DNA of 64,000 bases from Chrysomallon squamiferum (taxonomy: Eukaryota; Mollusca; Gastropoda; Neomphalida; Peltospiridae), in assembly GCA_012295275.1 (NCBI GenBank), contig CM022669.1:3506494-3570493 (forward strand). Reading direction: 5' to 3'. Numbering within the stretch: position 1 is the first letter of the stretch; every line of letters begins with the position of its first letter. Below the pieces are notes generated by a model. It searched no databases and was not told where the DNA came from. It saw only the letters and a list, made by a program, of their open reading frames with translations. Both the position numbers and the translations under genes were made by a program. Below are positions 1 to 37,489 of the stretch, in pieces.

Positions 1-3000
1 CGTACATAATTCAACCGGATGGTCAAATTGAAAAAGACGGGGGTAAATTCTTTGTGAAGTTAGTTTTTGTAAACTAGCCCGGAGCAGTTCTTTGTGTCGA
101 CAGAACATCGCACCTTCGTTCTATTTCACAGCATCTGTGAGGCACCCGGCAATTATTTTGTGAATTCTTTGCAACTGTGTTTCTCTCTCTCTCTCACACA
201 CTCACTGAGACAGAATGTGTTTGCTGCTCTCTCTTATACTCTGAAATACAACCTTTTTCTTGACGAGGGAGCGGTCTCGTTCCAAAGCGTTCCTCAAATA
301 CCAGCCGAACTGTTACTGTTTCGTACAGAAAGAAATTATGCTTGCCGAAACGTGATGTTTCAAATTTTGTGTATGTAATATTTTCACCTCATAAGTGGTA
401 TGTGTGTAGATAACAATTGTGTGAAAGAGTTTTTTAAAACAATTTATACAAAGTAATGAAAACAGTGTTTACCTCTTAAATAAGTTTGTTCAGTGTATCT
501 CTAAGTTGTGCAAATAAATGTACAGTACTGTTAAAAATTAACATTATTCTTATTTTTTGTTTGTTTGTTTGTTTATTTGTTTATTTATTAATAATATATG
601 GTTTATATATATATATATATATATTCTTTCTTATTTTATTTCATTGTTCATTTATTTATTTATTTATTTATTTGGATATTTGCTTAGTTCATTAGTTTGT
701 TCGTTTTCTTTCAGTATTTATTATCATTATTTTTTTAATATCATTATGTTTTTATTATTTATATTCCTTTTCTTATGTTTTATTTATAATGAACAAATTA
801 TTTTAGACTGACTATAAATTATTATTAAATATAATTTTGCAGAAATACTGATAATTACAAAGACGCAAGCACGCACACACAAACAGAGATTAACTAAATT
901 AATCACATTGTACTATGTCACTAAACAAAACAAACTTTAAATTTTCATATTGTTCTTCATTTAAACGAGTCTTTTATTAATAATTTAAAACGGCAAATAA
1001 ATGTTTTTGTTATTCAAGGTTTAGCAGATTTTGGTGTTTTAAATGGGATTTGTGGGTTTCTGTATTATATTGTTAACCTTTACTCGGAGTAGCTGATGTT
1101 AAGATTAGTCTGATAGCAAAAACGTAAATTAAAAATGTTTGTTGTCTCTGATTTATTTATTTTATTCTTTCTTTATTTCAGTTTATTTTCTTTATTACTT
1201 ATATCAATTATTAATCAATTTAATTATGTTTTATATTTTATTTATTTTAATTGATCATTCATTACTTTTAAATGAACTAATTTAATTAGAGTTTATTCAC
1301 ATAATTAATTTGTATTAATAAATTTATTTAATTTTAATTTTATTATATTTTTTATCTCGCTCCAGCCCTCGAGTTCATTCTCTTTTTTTAAAAGCAGATT
1401 TTGTTCGCAGATGTTTATTTTTATTCCAGTTAAGCTGAAGATGTCATCCTTGGAAAGCGTCATCGATACTCTTGAAACTATACATTGTTAGACACGTTAT
1501 TTCTCACTTCTCTGTTTAATAGACCCGAGGTATAAAATTACAGATATATCAGATTATTCAGCTAGGCTAAACCACATACAGCTAAGGCATGGCATAGTAC
1601 TGTTTGCTTGAAATAAATTTTCTCGAGTATTTCAGTCAAATCGTGTGTCTGTGGGGAGGCAGAAAAGATTTTTATTATTAACTTTTTTTTTTTTTTTTTT
1701 TTTTCGAAGGTTCAAACAAGTAAAACATGCTGGCATCGCTTAAATTTTAAAGTGGGGCTTTCTTGGGTATATTTTATAATTTATTAACCTATATATGTTT
1801 GTCGTGCCCGGGAGTTTTGCTGTTAGTTTGTTAGTGAGTTAGGTAGAGAGAAGAGAGAGTGTTATGTTAATAGTAGTAACAGCTTTAGTAATAGTAGTTG
1901 TAGTAGCAGCAGCAGAAGCAACAACAGCAGTAGTTGTTGTAGTAGTAGTAAAAGTAGTGGTAGTACTAGTGGTGGTGGTGGTAGTAGTGCTAGTAGTAAT
2001 GATGGTGGTTGTGGTTGTAGTAGTAGTAGTAGTAGTTGTAGTAGTAGTAATAGTAGTAGTAGTAGTAGCAGTAGTAGTAAAACAATAATAATAATAAGAA
2101 GAAAACGAAATAAAGAATGACCTTGTTGATAATGAGAAACTAATGATTAAATTTATCGACACTGATTAGCAAAACTTTCGTTGCTTTCGAGATAATGTAT
2201 TATGAAACAAAGAAAATTAAAATGGAGATTAGAAGAAAGCGAAAAAGAAGATAATGACCACGACGAGTAGCAAAAAGAAGATAAAGAAAATGATGATGAT
2301 GTTGAGCCAGAAGTAGAAATGAAAAACAAAAACGATCTGAAGCGAGAGGAAAAGTTGATAAGAACAAATCCCCACCCCCAAAAAAAGAAGGAAAAAGAAA
2401 AAAAAAAAAAAAAAAAAAAAAGAAAAGAATTAAAGAAGATAACGATAATAACGATGATGACTATGATAATAATAATGAAGAAAAAGATCACTTAAATGAT
2501 GAAATTTTTACGCTGATCTTACTAAAGTGTTTGAGCAAGAAATATTGCATGACGTTTTAACGCTTTGAACTGTTTCATTTGATTAGAAATAATAACTATT
2601 AATAAATATACCACTGTCAATACTTTTACCTCTACTAATATAATTTTACTATTATTATTACTATTAGCTGATGCTAATACTATTAATATCTTCTTTCTAC
2701 TAAATCTACTATTACTTTTACAACTGCTACTAGTATTGGCAACAACAACGACAACAATATTAAAATTAATAACAAGAAAAGCAACTTCAGAAGTAATATA
2801 ACAACAACATCAACATGAAAAGATAATAGTTTCTGACAAAAGAACCCGTGCTTATCAAAAATAATTTGTTGTAATAATCTTTAACAGTTTAAATAAAAAA
2901 ATAAAAAAAAAATAAAAGAAGAATTATTCTCTGAGTCATTCATTCATTCATTTCTTAATCAATGAACTACAGTTAGAACCATCCTCCTTTCCCAATATTA

Positions 3001-3392
3001 CGTACAACAGCAATACCGTGCTATCTGTATTGTCCAAGCTAGTCGTAATTTTATTTATTTCTTTAAAACTGTTAAGTTTAAAACGACTGCTGCTATTAGC
3101 CCCTGGCTGCTTTGAAGTAAAAGGTAAAACGTAAAAGGGCGTTGAAAGGAAGCGACAGAACAGTTGTGTTCTCGATTGTAATCTTCTGGCTGAAGCGTGC
3201 AAATGCGTGGAGATACTGGACGCTCCTGGGCAGACTGAGAGCGCAGAGGAAAGTCATTAAACGGGTTTGATAAATACACTTTACTTACTTCGGTTTTATC
3301 TTTCTGAAACTAAAGCCTCATTGAGAATTAAAAAGAAGAGAATGGTCATGAAAAAAACGAAGAAAAAAAGCCTTAAAACAGAATGAAAACAG

Positions 3393-3427
<35 letters not shown>

Positions 3428-4893
3428 GTAAAAGAAAAAAGAAAAGAAAAAAGAAAAATAACCAAACATATTGAATATGGTAGTTGTAAACATATGTATA
3501 TATATATATATATTTAGATTTTTTTTATTATTGGTCTTGTTTTAGATTTTCTATTGTTATTGTCACTGTAGTTATTTGAAAACATGTGGTTATTAGTTTT
3601 AAAAGAAGTAAACAACTGTAAAAGTTGAACTAAAAAAAATAAAATCTTATTTATCTGAAGTGCTTGTTTTGTTTTTCTTGCTTTTCTCATTGTTTGTCGA
3701 TGTTTGTTTTTGGTGCGTTTTTTTTTTTTTTTTTTTTTTTAATGAAAAACTGAATTGAAAATCTTTATATATATATATATATATAATAAATCAACACATC
3801 GTATTTTATTTCTTATTTTTATTTAGAGTAATGTTGGTGTTCAAAAACAAAGAACAAAAGTAAAAGTTAAATAAATAATATAGTAAATAAAACAAAATTT
3901 GTAACGATTTTTTTATTTTCTTTTTTTCAATTCTATTTTTTAATTTAATTACTACTACTACTGCTACTAGTAATATTTTATTGTTATTATTTTAAAAGAA
4001 AAAATACATTATTATAAAATACATTCTAAGTAAAAAAAAATAATTGGAAAATTGTTTTTCTACTAAATTCTGGGCTTTTCTCTTGATATCGTTATGTTGG
4101 TATTTTAAAAATAAGAAAAGAACATAAATCATAAATTAAAAAATAAATCTTGTTCTGTTGGTGATAACTGGGAGGTGTGGATGTTGCTGCTGTTTAACAC
4201 GGCGGCGATGCTGTCTGTGTTTGATACGGAGCACAGCACGACACCCTGCTGCTACTGAATTAATTTCATGTTGCGATTCACGAGATTGACACATTACCGT
4301 GTAGCCAATGAGAGACGCGTACAGCTGTCAGAGGCGGAGATAAAGAAATGAGAACCAAAATCACTTTTGTGTTGTTCTGTGCTACCCAGCAGTAACGTGT
4401 ACTTTGGTGAAGACGTCAGAAGGATTATATGTTACGACTGCACTCAAATAAACGGAAAAAGAAACCAGTCCACCCAGACTGATATCAAAATTCTTCTTAA
4501 ATCAACACACTAACAAAAAGGTTATTATTTTGCAAAACGTGCAAGCGGTCCTCATAAATTTTATAGTCAGTCTTTTTTTTTTTTTCTTTTTTTTTTTTCA
4601 AATTTTTTTTCCTTTATTTTTTTTTTTTTTTTTGTTGTCTTTCTTCAAATTGTTTCCAGTTGTGAATCTAGCTATTGCTTGGCTTTTATACTGTGTGTGA
4701 TTAGTGCAGTCCTCTCCGCTCGGATCTATAACATATCGCTGTGATCTTTTCGAACCGGACAACAGGTGATTCTGACAGATGGAGAAGAAAGGAAACACAT
4801 TTTGAATCGTTTTCGCACGTACAAAAAAAAAAAGAAGAAGAAGAAGAAGAGGGCGAAGAAGAAGAAACTGTGGATTATTTTCCAAACTAAGAG
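1..4893. other. upstream region of the Wnt gene, no gene seen
   Basis: I find no coding exon here. The stretch is AT-rich with poly(T)/poly(A) runs (about 1682-1704, 2398-2421, 3393-3423, 3720-3740), an imperfect GTA/GTT trinucleotide block at 1864-2092 and GAA-rich DNA around 2220-2480. A less repetitive, moderately GC-rich patch at about 4160-4460 lies just upstream of the Wnt start codon and is the best place to look for the promoter and 5' untranslated exon. No TATA box or initiator could be assigned with confidence. Confidence 0.6.
1864..2092. repeat. imperfect GTA/GTT trinucleotide microsatellite
   Basis: About 230 bp of GTA, GTT, GCA and GTG triplets in imperfect tandem order. It creates long valine-rich (top strand) and threonine-rich (bottom strand) open frames that are repeat artefacts, not genes. 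Confidence 0.95.
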
Positions 4894-28911
<24,018 letters not shown>

Positions 28912-29066
28912 TTTTTGTTGTTTCGTTTTGTGTTATTTTTATTTTATTTTATTTTTTTTAAAAGAAGAAAGAAAAACAAACAATAGTGCATTTTAAATCA
29001 AAGAACTGAAAAGTATACTTTATATTTAGACTATAAAAACTTTATATATCTGACATCTTCACGGAG

Positions 29067-29174
29067 AAGAATGGCGGTATTTGAGAGGGTTGTGAATTAA
29101 AAATATTTCTGGAGTGTCTGTGAGGAAGTATTGACTGGAACTGCGATGCTTCAGTCGACCGTACTGCCATTCTT
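29067..29174 (+). other. inverted repeat in Wnt 3' flank
   Basis: aagaatggcggta at 29067-29079 pairs (12 of 13) with tactgccattctt at 29162-29174. The 82-base loop contains a smaller gactg/cagtc hairpin. It would form a stem-loop in the Wnt 3' UTR if transcribed. Confidence 0.35.
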
Positions 29175-29194
29175 ATTATTTTTATTTTTAAAAA

Positions 29195-29200
29195 AATAAA
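29195..29200 (+). promoter_or_regulatory. possible Wnt polyadenylation signal AATAAA
   Basis: First AATAAA after the Wnt stop codon, 284 bases downstream. In such AT-rich DNA the hexamer is common, so the assignment is weak. Confidence 0.3.
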
Positions 29201-29993
29201 CAAGGAGATATAATATATATGAAGATGTCATCAGAAATTTTCTTGTGTGAGAATATATTTACGCATTTTGTTTTACTGTGCATAATTCGATATTAGAATT
29301 CGTTGTCAATATTATGGTGCATAATTTGATGGATGGGCTGTAAGCGATTTACATTACATGTCGCTGTAACAGGCATGCTGATGGCGATGTAAACAGGTAT
29401 ACAAACAATTAGATTTGTGTATGTTTGACAACGAATATAATAAAATAGTATAAAAAAACGGAAAGCTTAATACGTTTTCCTTTTGTTATTACTGTAAACA
29501 GATAAATGACAATGTCAGTAATTAAATGTGGTTTACTTACTTCCGTTTATTACGTCTGTTAGTGCTACTATTACTAGTACTATTACTGTTACTACTTCAG
29601 CTGCACCTATTACTATAAACTAGTATAATTATTGCTACTACTATGGTCATCACCGTCTCCATCACCACCATCACTACTACTTCTGCTAATATTGTTTCCA
29701 CCATTGCTGTTACTTTCTCACTAGTACTACTACTGCTGCTGCTACTACTTCTACAGCAACAACTACTACCACCACAACTAAATCACATCTTTACTACTAT
29801 AACCACTAATGCTGCTGCTATTAATTCTACTACTGATGGGGAAAAATAAATATATTAATAATAGTAAACCAAATTTTATATGCAATGAGGGCATACAGCT
29901 TAATAAGATTATATATCTCCTCCTGTCTGTAACAACAACAACAATAACAATAATAATAATAAAGTATTAGTAATAATAAAAGTAATAATAAAA

Positions 29994-30052
<59 letters not shown>

Positions 30053-30934
30053 TTCATTCCGAAGACAAAATAGTGGTGGTGTTAGTAATGATACTAATAG
30101 TATTAATAAATATTATTGTCACTGTAGTAGTACTAGCAGTAGTAGCAATATTCTTTACAATTCATGTTTTCGAAGAAGAATCATTTTAAAAAAATAAGTT
30201 GAATTTATCAGGATTATTTAAAAAAAAAAAAAAAAAATAAGAGGAATTAGTATGTTAAAGATCCTTAAATTAGTTCTTTATTATTTGGTAGAAATAAAAA
30301 GGAATATTGTAAGAATCAATGTATAAATTCTGTTTTTCGATATCTTGCAAAAATATTTTAATTCACGCTAAAAGAAGATAACGATTAAATTTTTCAAAAG
30401 AAAAAAAATGAATACTTTAAAGCTGTATTTTTCGATCAGTTTGAAAAATACAGATGTTTCATTTCTCACTGAATGAAAACCACATTTTGTTTTTATCATT
30501 AGAGAAAAATAAATTATAACTAAAATGTTACTGCTTTAAATAATATTCATCGTTTTAATTTTTTTTTTTTTTTTTTATACAGGTAAAATTTCACTTGCCC
30601 GCTTTTGTATAAATTGTATAAACTGTATATGTATTATTTTGTGCTAGTTTCGTTACCTCGTTATATATTCATGTTAGATACTTGTCGTATTAAATGTATG
30701 TACGTAATGTGGTTTAAAAAAAAAAAAAAAAAAAAAAATGACACATCGAGAGACTGGTGTGTTTATTAGATTCAGCAATAAAATTAGATGTTATTTCTAT
30801 GTTTAATTATTTATTAGAATGTTCAGATAAAACAAAACGTAAGTCATTAATTTATTTATTTCAGTTCAATTTGACAAGTCACAGCGCTCGATAGTTTTCG
30901 TCGTAAATGATTGACTGAGTGTCAGGGGGTGACC

Positions 30935-31615
30935 TAAACACAAGTATCCAACAGAACTAAACACACCAGTATCTGACAGAACTAAACCAAATAGTATTTT
31001 ACAACACTAATCACACTAGCGTCTGACAGTACTAAACACACACACTACTATCTGACAGAGCTAAACACACTTGTATCTGGAACTAAACACACTACTATCT
31101 GACAGCAGTAAACACACTACTATCTGACCTAACTAAAAAGACAAGTATATGACAGCACTAAACACACTAATATCTGACAAAAGTAAGAACATTAATGTCT
31201 AACAGAACTAAACACACTGATATCAGAAAGTTACTTAGCTGAATGGTGTTTAATAGCCCTAAACACACTAGTGTCTGATAGAACTAAACGCACTAGTGTC
31301 TGATAGAACTAAACACACTAGTGTCTGACAGAACTAAACACACTAGTGTCTGACAGAACTAAACACACTAGTGTCTGATAGAACTCAACACACTAGTGTC
31401 TGAACTAAACACACTAGTATCTGACAAGAGTTTTACAGTACTAACACACTGGTGTAGGACACTAACATCTGACAGATCTGGTGTCTAACGATTCCCTCAA
31501 CACATTAATATCAGATGCTGTGCTAAGGATACTAATATCTGACAGTTGTAAAAACACCAGCGTTTAACAGACCTAACACACGAGTGTCTCGTGCAGTCCT
31601 AAACACACGTTTGTC
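30935..31615. repeat. 25-bp minisatellite
   Basis: About twenty-five units of roughly 25 bp, consensus aacacactagtgtctgacag then aacta. The middle copies (31255-31400) are almost perfect; both ends decay, which is typical of an array still homogenising in its centre. Confidence 0.95.
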
Positions 31616-31739
31616 TTACGCTATTTTCAGTGCCTGGTATTTGAACATACACTGGAAGTTGATCATTTGTAACGACGTCCGAGGAAGCTCAAATATCAAG
31701 ATGTTCGGATACTGTTTATAGCTTCAGGGACGAACAGAT

Positions 31740-32190
31740 TTAAGGTCGATACCTATATCACGATGTTTCATTAGGCGGCTAGTTGTCTGTGACCTAGCCT
31801 ATTCAAATAAAGAACATCTCAGTCACAAGTTAATTAATTTCAGACTGAAGTCGATATATCCTGATCAGATGATTTAGTTCGTTAATATAAGTCGATACAT
31901 TATAAACGGTGTATCTAAATCGATCTATCACGATGACTTATTAAATGATATAGATCAATTTTTTAAAATCGATATTTCACGATAGCTTATTAAATTAAAT
32001 GACTGGTCATTTTTTTTCTTTTTTTTTTCTTCTAAAATAACATATCACGATGCCTAATTAAATGATACAGTTAATTTGTCCACATTGATATAGCATGATG
32101 CTTATCGAACGACACAGATCATTTATTATAGTTCATATATCGTGGTGGCTTATCGACCGATATACAAGTAGTTTATTTATCTGTTGTTCG
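31740..32190. repeat. degenerate ~70-bp minisatellite
   Basis: Six or so diverged units share tcgata, tatcacgatg, cttattaaatgatacag and a T-rich spacer, for example at 31925, 31970, 32040, 32090 and 32140. Confidence 0.75.
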
Positions 32191-32410
32191 TTTCAGGACT
32201 CATTGGCTTGGAACTCAGACAGCTGTAGTATGTACGATGCTTATTAAATAGCTGCAATTTTCTTTAGGTTTATTATGCCAGGAATTTGCAAGTAGTAACA
32301 GAAATGAAAAACGATTTGGAATAAACTTGTGTCTTTCTCGTTCTGTTTCGTGATTTCTTAAAAATGGACTTGAAATCGTTATTATTGTCATTTTCAGTAT
32401 TATATTTGTC

Positions 32411-32441
<31 letters not shown>

Positions 32442-32578
32442 TTTATTAAGCATGTATGTATGTGTGGGAGAATATTGTGTGAGTGTATATATGTAAACAT
32501 AGATATAATTATGAGGATAACGATAACAACAACAACAATCACAAGAAGAAGAACAAGAACAATAACAACAACAACAAC

Positions 32579-32579
32579 A

Positions 32580-32654
<75 letters not shown>
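32579..32654. repeat. (AAT)n microsatellite
   Basis: Perfect AAT run preceded by AAC and AAG triplets. Confidence 0.98.
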
Positions 32655-32655
<1 letters not shown>

Positions 32656-32758
32656 ACGAGTAAATATACCTAAAATAATAAGTAAGAAAAAGTACCAGTC
32701 CAAACGTAAGTCTTTATCTAAACATCGGTATAATTAGAATTTTTCATTATATACCGAG

Positions 32759-33091
32759 AACCGCTTTAACATCAGCGGCGATTACCTTTTATGTTTGGAA
32801 TATCGTATTAAATCGCGAATTTTGACGAAGTCTTGTCAAACAAAGTAAATTACAGACGGGAGCGCGGTGGCCACTGTATCAGTTACATGAACGAACGAAA
32901 TCTTTGAACATGATAATAACAGACTACTATAACGTGTCAGTACAAAAATGCAATAAATGTCAAAGTATTTCAATACGAGAGGTGCCGGGCCATACAAGCA
33001 GTCGTATTGAGTTTAGCGTTGAAAAGACGGCAGTGTAAACATAATAAAAAGAAGAAGAAAAAACCAGCCCGGTTCCTATGTTAAAGCGGTT
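32759..33091. mobile_element. possible MITE with 14-bp inverted ends
   Basis: aaccgctttaacat at 32759-32772 is an exact reverse complement of atgttaaagcggtt at 33078-33091. The 305 bp between are repeat-free and GC-richer than the flanks. No transposase and no clear target-site duplication were seen, so this may be chance. Confidence 0.3.
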
Positions 33092-33117
33092 TATACGCAG
33101 ATGTGGTGTGCTTCATA

Positions 33118-33200
33118 ATTGGTTATGGGCGTTCACACACATACTGACACTGAAGTTATGATTATGGGTATGGATTCTGTACACACACAGGCAGCTGCAT
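33118..33200 (+). repeat. dispersed repeat family C, copy 1
   Basis: Shares ttatggg, acacacacag, ttatgattatgggtat and gcagctgc in the same order with 35069-35143. A (CT)n tract follows at 33224-33291. Confidence 0.6.
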
Positions 33201-33220
33201 TCCGAGATAGAATGATTATC

Positions 33221-33223
<3 letters not shown>

Positions 33224-33291
<68 letters not shown>
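33224..33291. repeat. (CT)n microsatellite
   Basis: Perfect CT run of about 68 bp. Confidence 0.98.
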
Positions 33292-33294
<3 letters not shown>

Positions 33295-33983
33295 TTTTGT
33301 TTATATTAATTTTTTGATTGTTTTCTCTTCTTTTTTTCTACAAAAAAGCTGAAGCATCACAAACGCTTTTACAGACTGACAGTATATTCTGTCTTTTTCT
33401 TTCAGTCTTTGTAGTATTATTATTATTTTTAAATATACATAATTAAAATAGATTTCCATGTCGAGGCTTGTAATTTAAGCATTTTAGGACACCCACAGTT
33501 TTATTTCATTTTTATTCGCGAGACCAGTTATATGAATATACGTAGGCATATACGTAGGTAATTAGATATATATGAATGGATGTAGGTATGTATGTGAGTA
33601 CGCACGTAAAAATGAAAATAAATATAACTATTACTACTACAACTCCTATTGCTAATACTATTACCCCTAAAAATATTCATAAAACAACAACCTTAAAATA
33701 CCGAGAAAAGTAAACAACAACAACAAAAAGAACCTCCCAAAACTAATACTGCTATTATTGTCTTGATTAAATATGAAATATATAACATAATAAATAATAA
33801 TAAATAAATACAGAAATATTTTCTCTTTTTTTTTTTTTTTTTTACCTTCTACTACTACTATTGCGGCTCCTGCTACTTCTGGTACTACAACTGCTACTAC
33901 TACTCAATAATAAATAAATTGATATAATGCAAACCTTCAGGTGATACCATCAGTGTTACTCTCATCAATCCTTACAATTGTTA

Positions 33984-33991
33984 TGACGTCA
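33984..33991. promoter_or_regulatory. perfect CRE palindrome TGACGTCA
   Basis: CREB/ATF consensus in the Wnt-USE1 gap, within ttatgacgtcactaac. Confidence 0.25.
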
Positions 33992-34082
33992 CTAACTGTT
34001 CTCAGGTTACAGATTACGTAATAATTACAAATAAATATTGATGAGGTATATTTGTGGAGTGTGAGGATGTTTGTTTTGGTGG

Positions 34083-34128
<46 letters not shown>

Positions 34129-35068
34129 TTTGTTTTTGTTTGTTATTATTATTTTTTCCTGATGTATTATTTGGTACTAGTTACATGTTAGTGTGTGTGT
34201 GTGTGTGTGTGTGTGTTAATAGAAACACATACAGTAATAACTAGGACCAAATAATAGATCAGAAAAAAAAGTGTGTATGTATGTGTGTGTATGTATATAT
34301 GTATTATGTATATGTGTACATATATATGTATGTATGTATGTATGTATTATGTATGTGTGTGTAGACTTTTAAAAAAGAGAAAAACAGAAGAAAATGAAGT
34401 GGAAAAATACCACAAGAAAATAATCTTGAATAAACGATCAGAAACTGAATTACTAATCAGTAAAAGTGACAAGTATAGTTTTTGCTATCAGCTTCAAATG
34501 AAACAACAAGTGTATTAATAACAAACTAACATAAGTTTTTTAATTTATAAGGCGGCATACAGATATATCGGAGAAGTAGATAAAAAAGAAATAATTTTTT
34601 AAGAAGAAAAAAAAAAAAAAAAGAAAAGAAAGGAAACAAAAACAGAAAACAGAAAAGGGCAACAATCATAGCAATGGTAATTACAACAACAATCATATAT
34701 AATTTAGCTTTAAACTGAGAAAAGAGAAACGAAGATAAATATTTAAAAAATAATAATAGACTCCCAACCGTTAAATAAATAACAAAATATCAATATCAAC
34801 GACGAATATAAAAAGTTAAATACATAAATAAATAAATAAATTTAAAAAAAAAACAAAAAAAAAAAACGTCCTAACGGTAAAATAATAGATTAAAAAGTAC
34901 CAGTAACAACGATGACGACGAAAATTAAAACCGGTTTTCTTCCATGATGATTATATTCTAAATTCACAAATTCACCCATGTAAACAAGTCCCCCAAATGA
35001 AACTCTCTGAAGTTTGAGAAAATGTTTGTTGTAATTATCATAAAAATGAGAGGTTTTGACTGGCATGG

Positions 35069-35143
35069 TTTGCTTATGGGAGTCGACACACACAGACGTT
35101 GCAATTATGATTATGGGTATTGGACCTAAACACAAGCAGCTGC
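35069..35143 (+). repeat. dispersed repeat family C, copy 2
   Basis: Diverged copy of 33118-33200 in the same orientation, 1.95 kb downstream. Confidence 0.6.
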
Positions 35144-35356
35144 CCACAATGAAATACACATGTGTAAGTATTTGTAGAAACATGTCATTCGAGCGCGTGC
35201 TTATTAAGTATTACAACAAACGATACACACACACACATATAATTTACATATGTGTGTATGTGTGTGATTTTCTTTCTTCTTGCTACAATCATACTGGAAA
35301 CTCGAAAACTGGCTTAGAAAGTCTTAACTTTTATTTAAAAGTATTTGCTGCAGTAA

Positions 35357-35364
35357 TGACGTCA
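35357..35364. promoter_or_regulatory. perfect CRE palindrome TGACGTCA
   Basis: Fourth CREB/ATF consensus in the window, within cagtaatgacgtcaccag. Confidence 0.25.
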
Positions 35365-37489
35365 CCAGCCTGTAAGAATCCTCCCTCTAACGGTATCAAT
35401 ACGCGCGCACTTTAGATAGCTTCAAGATTTACACAATACAATTCCCGTTTGTTTTGTGTTTTTTTGTTGTCATTTTTTTTTTCGTTTTTCTTATTAACAA
35501 GCGTTTATAATTTACAAGCGTTTATAATCTGCCTTGCATTTATAACAACATTCATTATACTGTTTCAAAATAGCTTAAAACACGTCGACATACGTTTCCA
35601 TCGTCAAAAATAAAAATAGTACTTCACAACCTATTTCTATTTGATTAAGAATGAATGTAAAATGATTTTGTATTCATTTTTATATATATATATATATTTT
35701 TAAAATTCCTTTAATAAATAAAATTATAATAGCTTCTATGATGATAGCTACCCATTATGTGAAAATTAGCAACCACTTAAAATCAAAATTACTTTTCCCT
35801 TTTGTAACTGGCATATAAAATTAATAATAACTTATAAAAAAAAAAAAAAAAAATACAGCAACAACAACAAACAACAAAATAAAAAAAAAAAAAAAAAAAA
35901 AATAAAACAACAAAAAAGTGAAGCGACGTCTACTTACTCACAAAGATATAATATATTTGTTTTTATTTTCCCATTTCTTTTTCCCCTAGTTGGAAAAGAA
36001 TTAAAAATATTTCTATGCTCTATTTCTGGTCTCAATCACCAAACAAAATCTGACCACCCAGAGTCTTTTCTTAAAACTAAGACAGTTTGACAGATAAAGA
36101 TGTCTGACTTGTCATCACAGAGATTAGATTTTACAAAGAAAGAATTTAAAAAAAATCTATTTATTATTAGTTTTCACATCTCAAAAATGATATCACCATG
36201 CTTTAAATTACTGATTAACATACATATTAAATAAACTCTTTTTATCGCTTTATCTTTTGACAGCAGAGCAATAACAAGATTGCACAATACACTGTTTAAG
36301 AATTTCACAGCACTAATGAAATATATTTTTTCTGAAAAAAAGTTATAGATGTTATTTGTTTTTATTTTTGGTTTCGCACCTGCCTCTCAGACTACTCAGT
36401 CTTTGCAGAACAGTTAAACCTCACGTGTAACAAATACAGAATGTTTAAACTATCATAGTGAGGACCAAAACAGTAACACATATATTAAATAAAAACCATA
36501 AAACATATTACGTAATTTAATCCAATTTTTTACAAAGATGAAAGAATGATGTAATTTGTTAGAAAAAATGGTGATTTAGAGTTTTAATAATTAATTTTTT
36601 ATCTTTACAATTAGCATTTAACATTTTTAGTACATGTAGTTACATTTATAGTAGCCACTTCTGTAACGAACAAATTAGAAGTTATAATACACTGTGTTTA
36701 TTTACTAAGTACTTTAGAATTCAAAACAGATTAAGTATTAACAGAATCTACAATGTACTTTAACATGTTTTCATAATCCAACATTAAGTGTCATGTTTAT
36801 TTACCATAATTCATATTTTTACAATTACCCAGATTGGAAAAGAAGTGAACTCCTCAAAAGATTTAATATTATTTGGTATGAAATATATATATCAATAAAA
36901 GCCTTATGAAAAAAAAAATGAAAAAGTAAAATAATTTCAACTCAACAGTAACGTTGTAACATATTTATTTATAAATACATTTTTATAATATTTTACAATA
37001 TATAGATTATATTTTTCTATGATTCTAATAAACCTTGTTAGATATGTATCACAACAGAGCAAAACAATAATTAATATCACTTTATAATAACCTGTCAGAC
37101 TAGTATTTGTGAACATCTGAATACATCCAAATATTTCATCTTATCAGTACAGATAATTTAAAATGTATTTATCAGTGTATCAGTAATGAATGCTAGTATT
37201 AACAGAAAAATAATTTAAAACTAGTTTTTTGTTTTTTTAATTATCAACAGTCACTTTCAATGGACTTCACTCCACATAGGCTTTCATCCTGTTGGCAAAT
37301 ATAACCACTGGCATAAATTAATATGGCGTCAGTCAAACCTTACTTTTTCAGCTGACGTATATTTAATTTTGTGAAGAAATGAAGAGTTGCACTGATACAG
37401 ATATCAGTATGAGTCTTTCTGTCAACTATCTGTCAGATATCCTAAAGTATACAAGTGCCAGAGATATCTCACATCATACAAGTGTCAGT

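Larger units (their letters stand above)
28912..37489. other. gap between Wnt and USE1: Wnt 3' UTR and repeats, no gene seen
   Basis: The first few hundred bases should be Wnt 3' UTR; the first AATAAA is at 29195-29200 and more follow. The rest contains minisatellites (30935-31615, 31740-32190), microsatellites and a possible MITE (32759-33091). The last ~0.5 kb before 37489 should hold the USE1 3' UTR (TTTATT on the top strand at 36963). No frame longer than chance shows a domain. Confidence 0.7.

Noticed and set aside
1839-2162. Thr-rich and Val-rich open frames on both strands
   Set aside because: They come from the GTA/GTT microsatellite; homopolymeric products with no domain.
35056-35415. 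119-residue open frame starting MTGMVCLWES
   Set aside because: Mostly repeat-derived; first part belongs to repeat family C, no domain, no codon signal.
28912-37489. An additional gene between Wnt and USE1
   Set aside because: No spliceable frames with any family motif on either strand.
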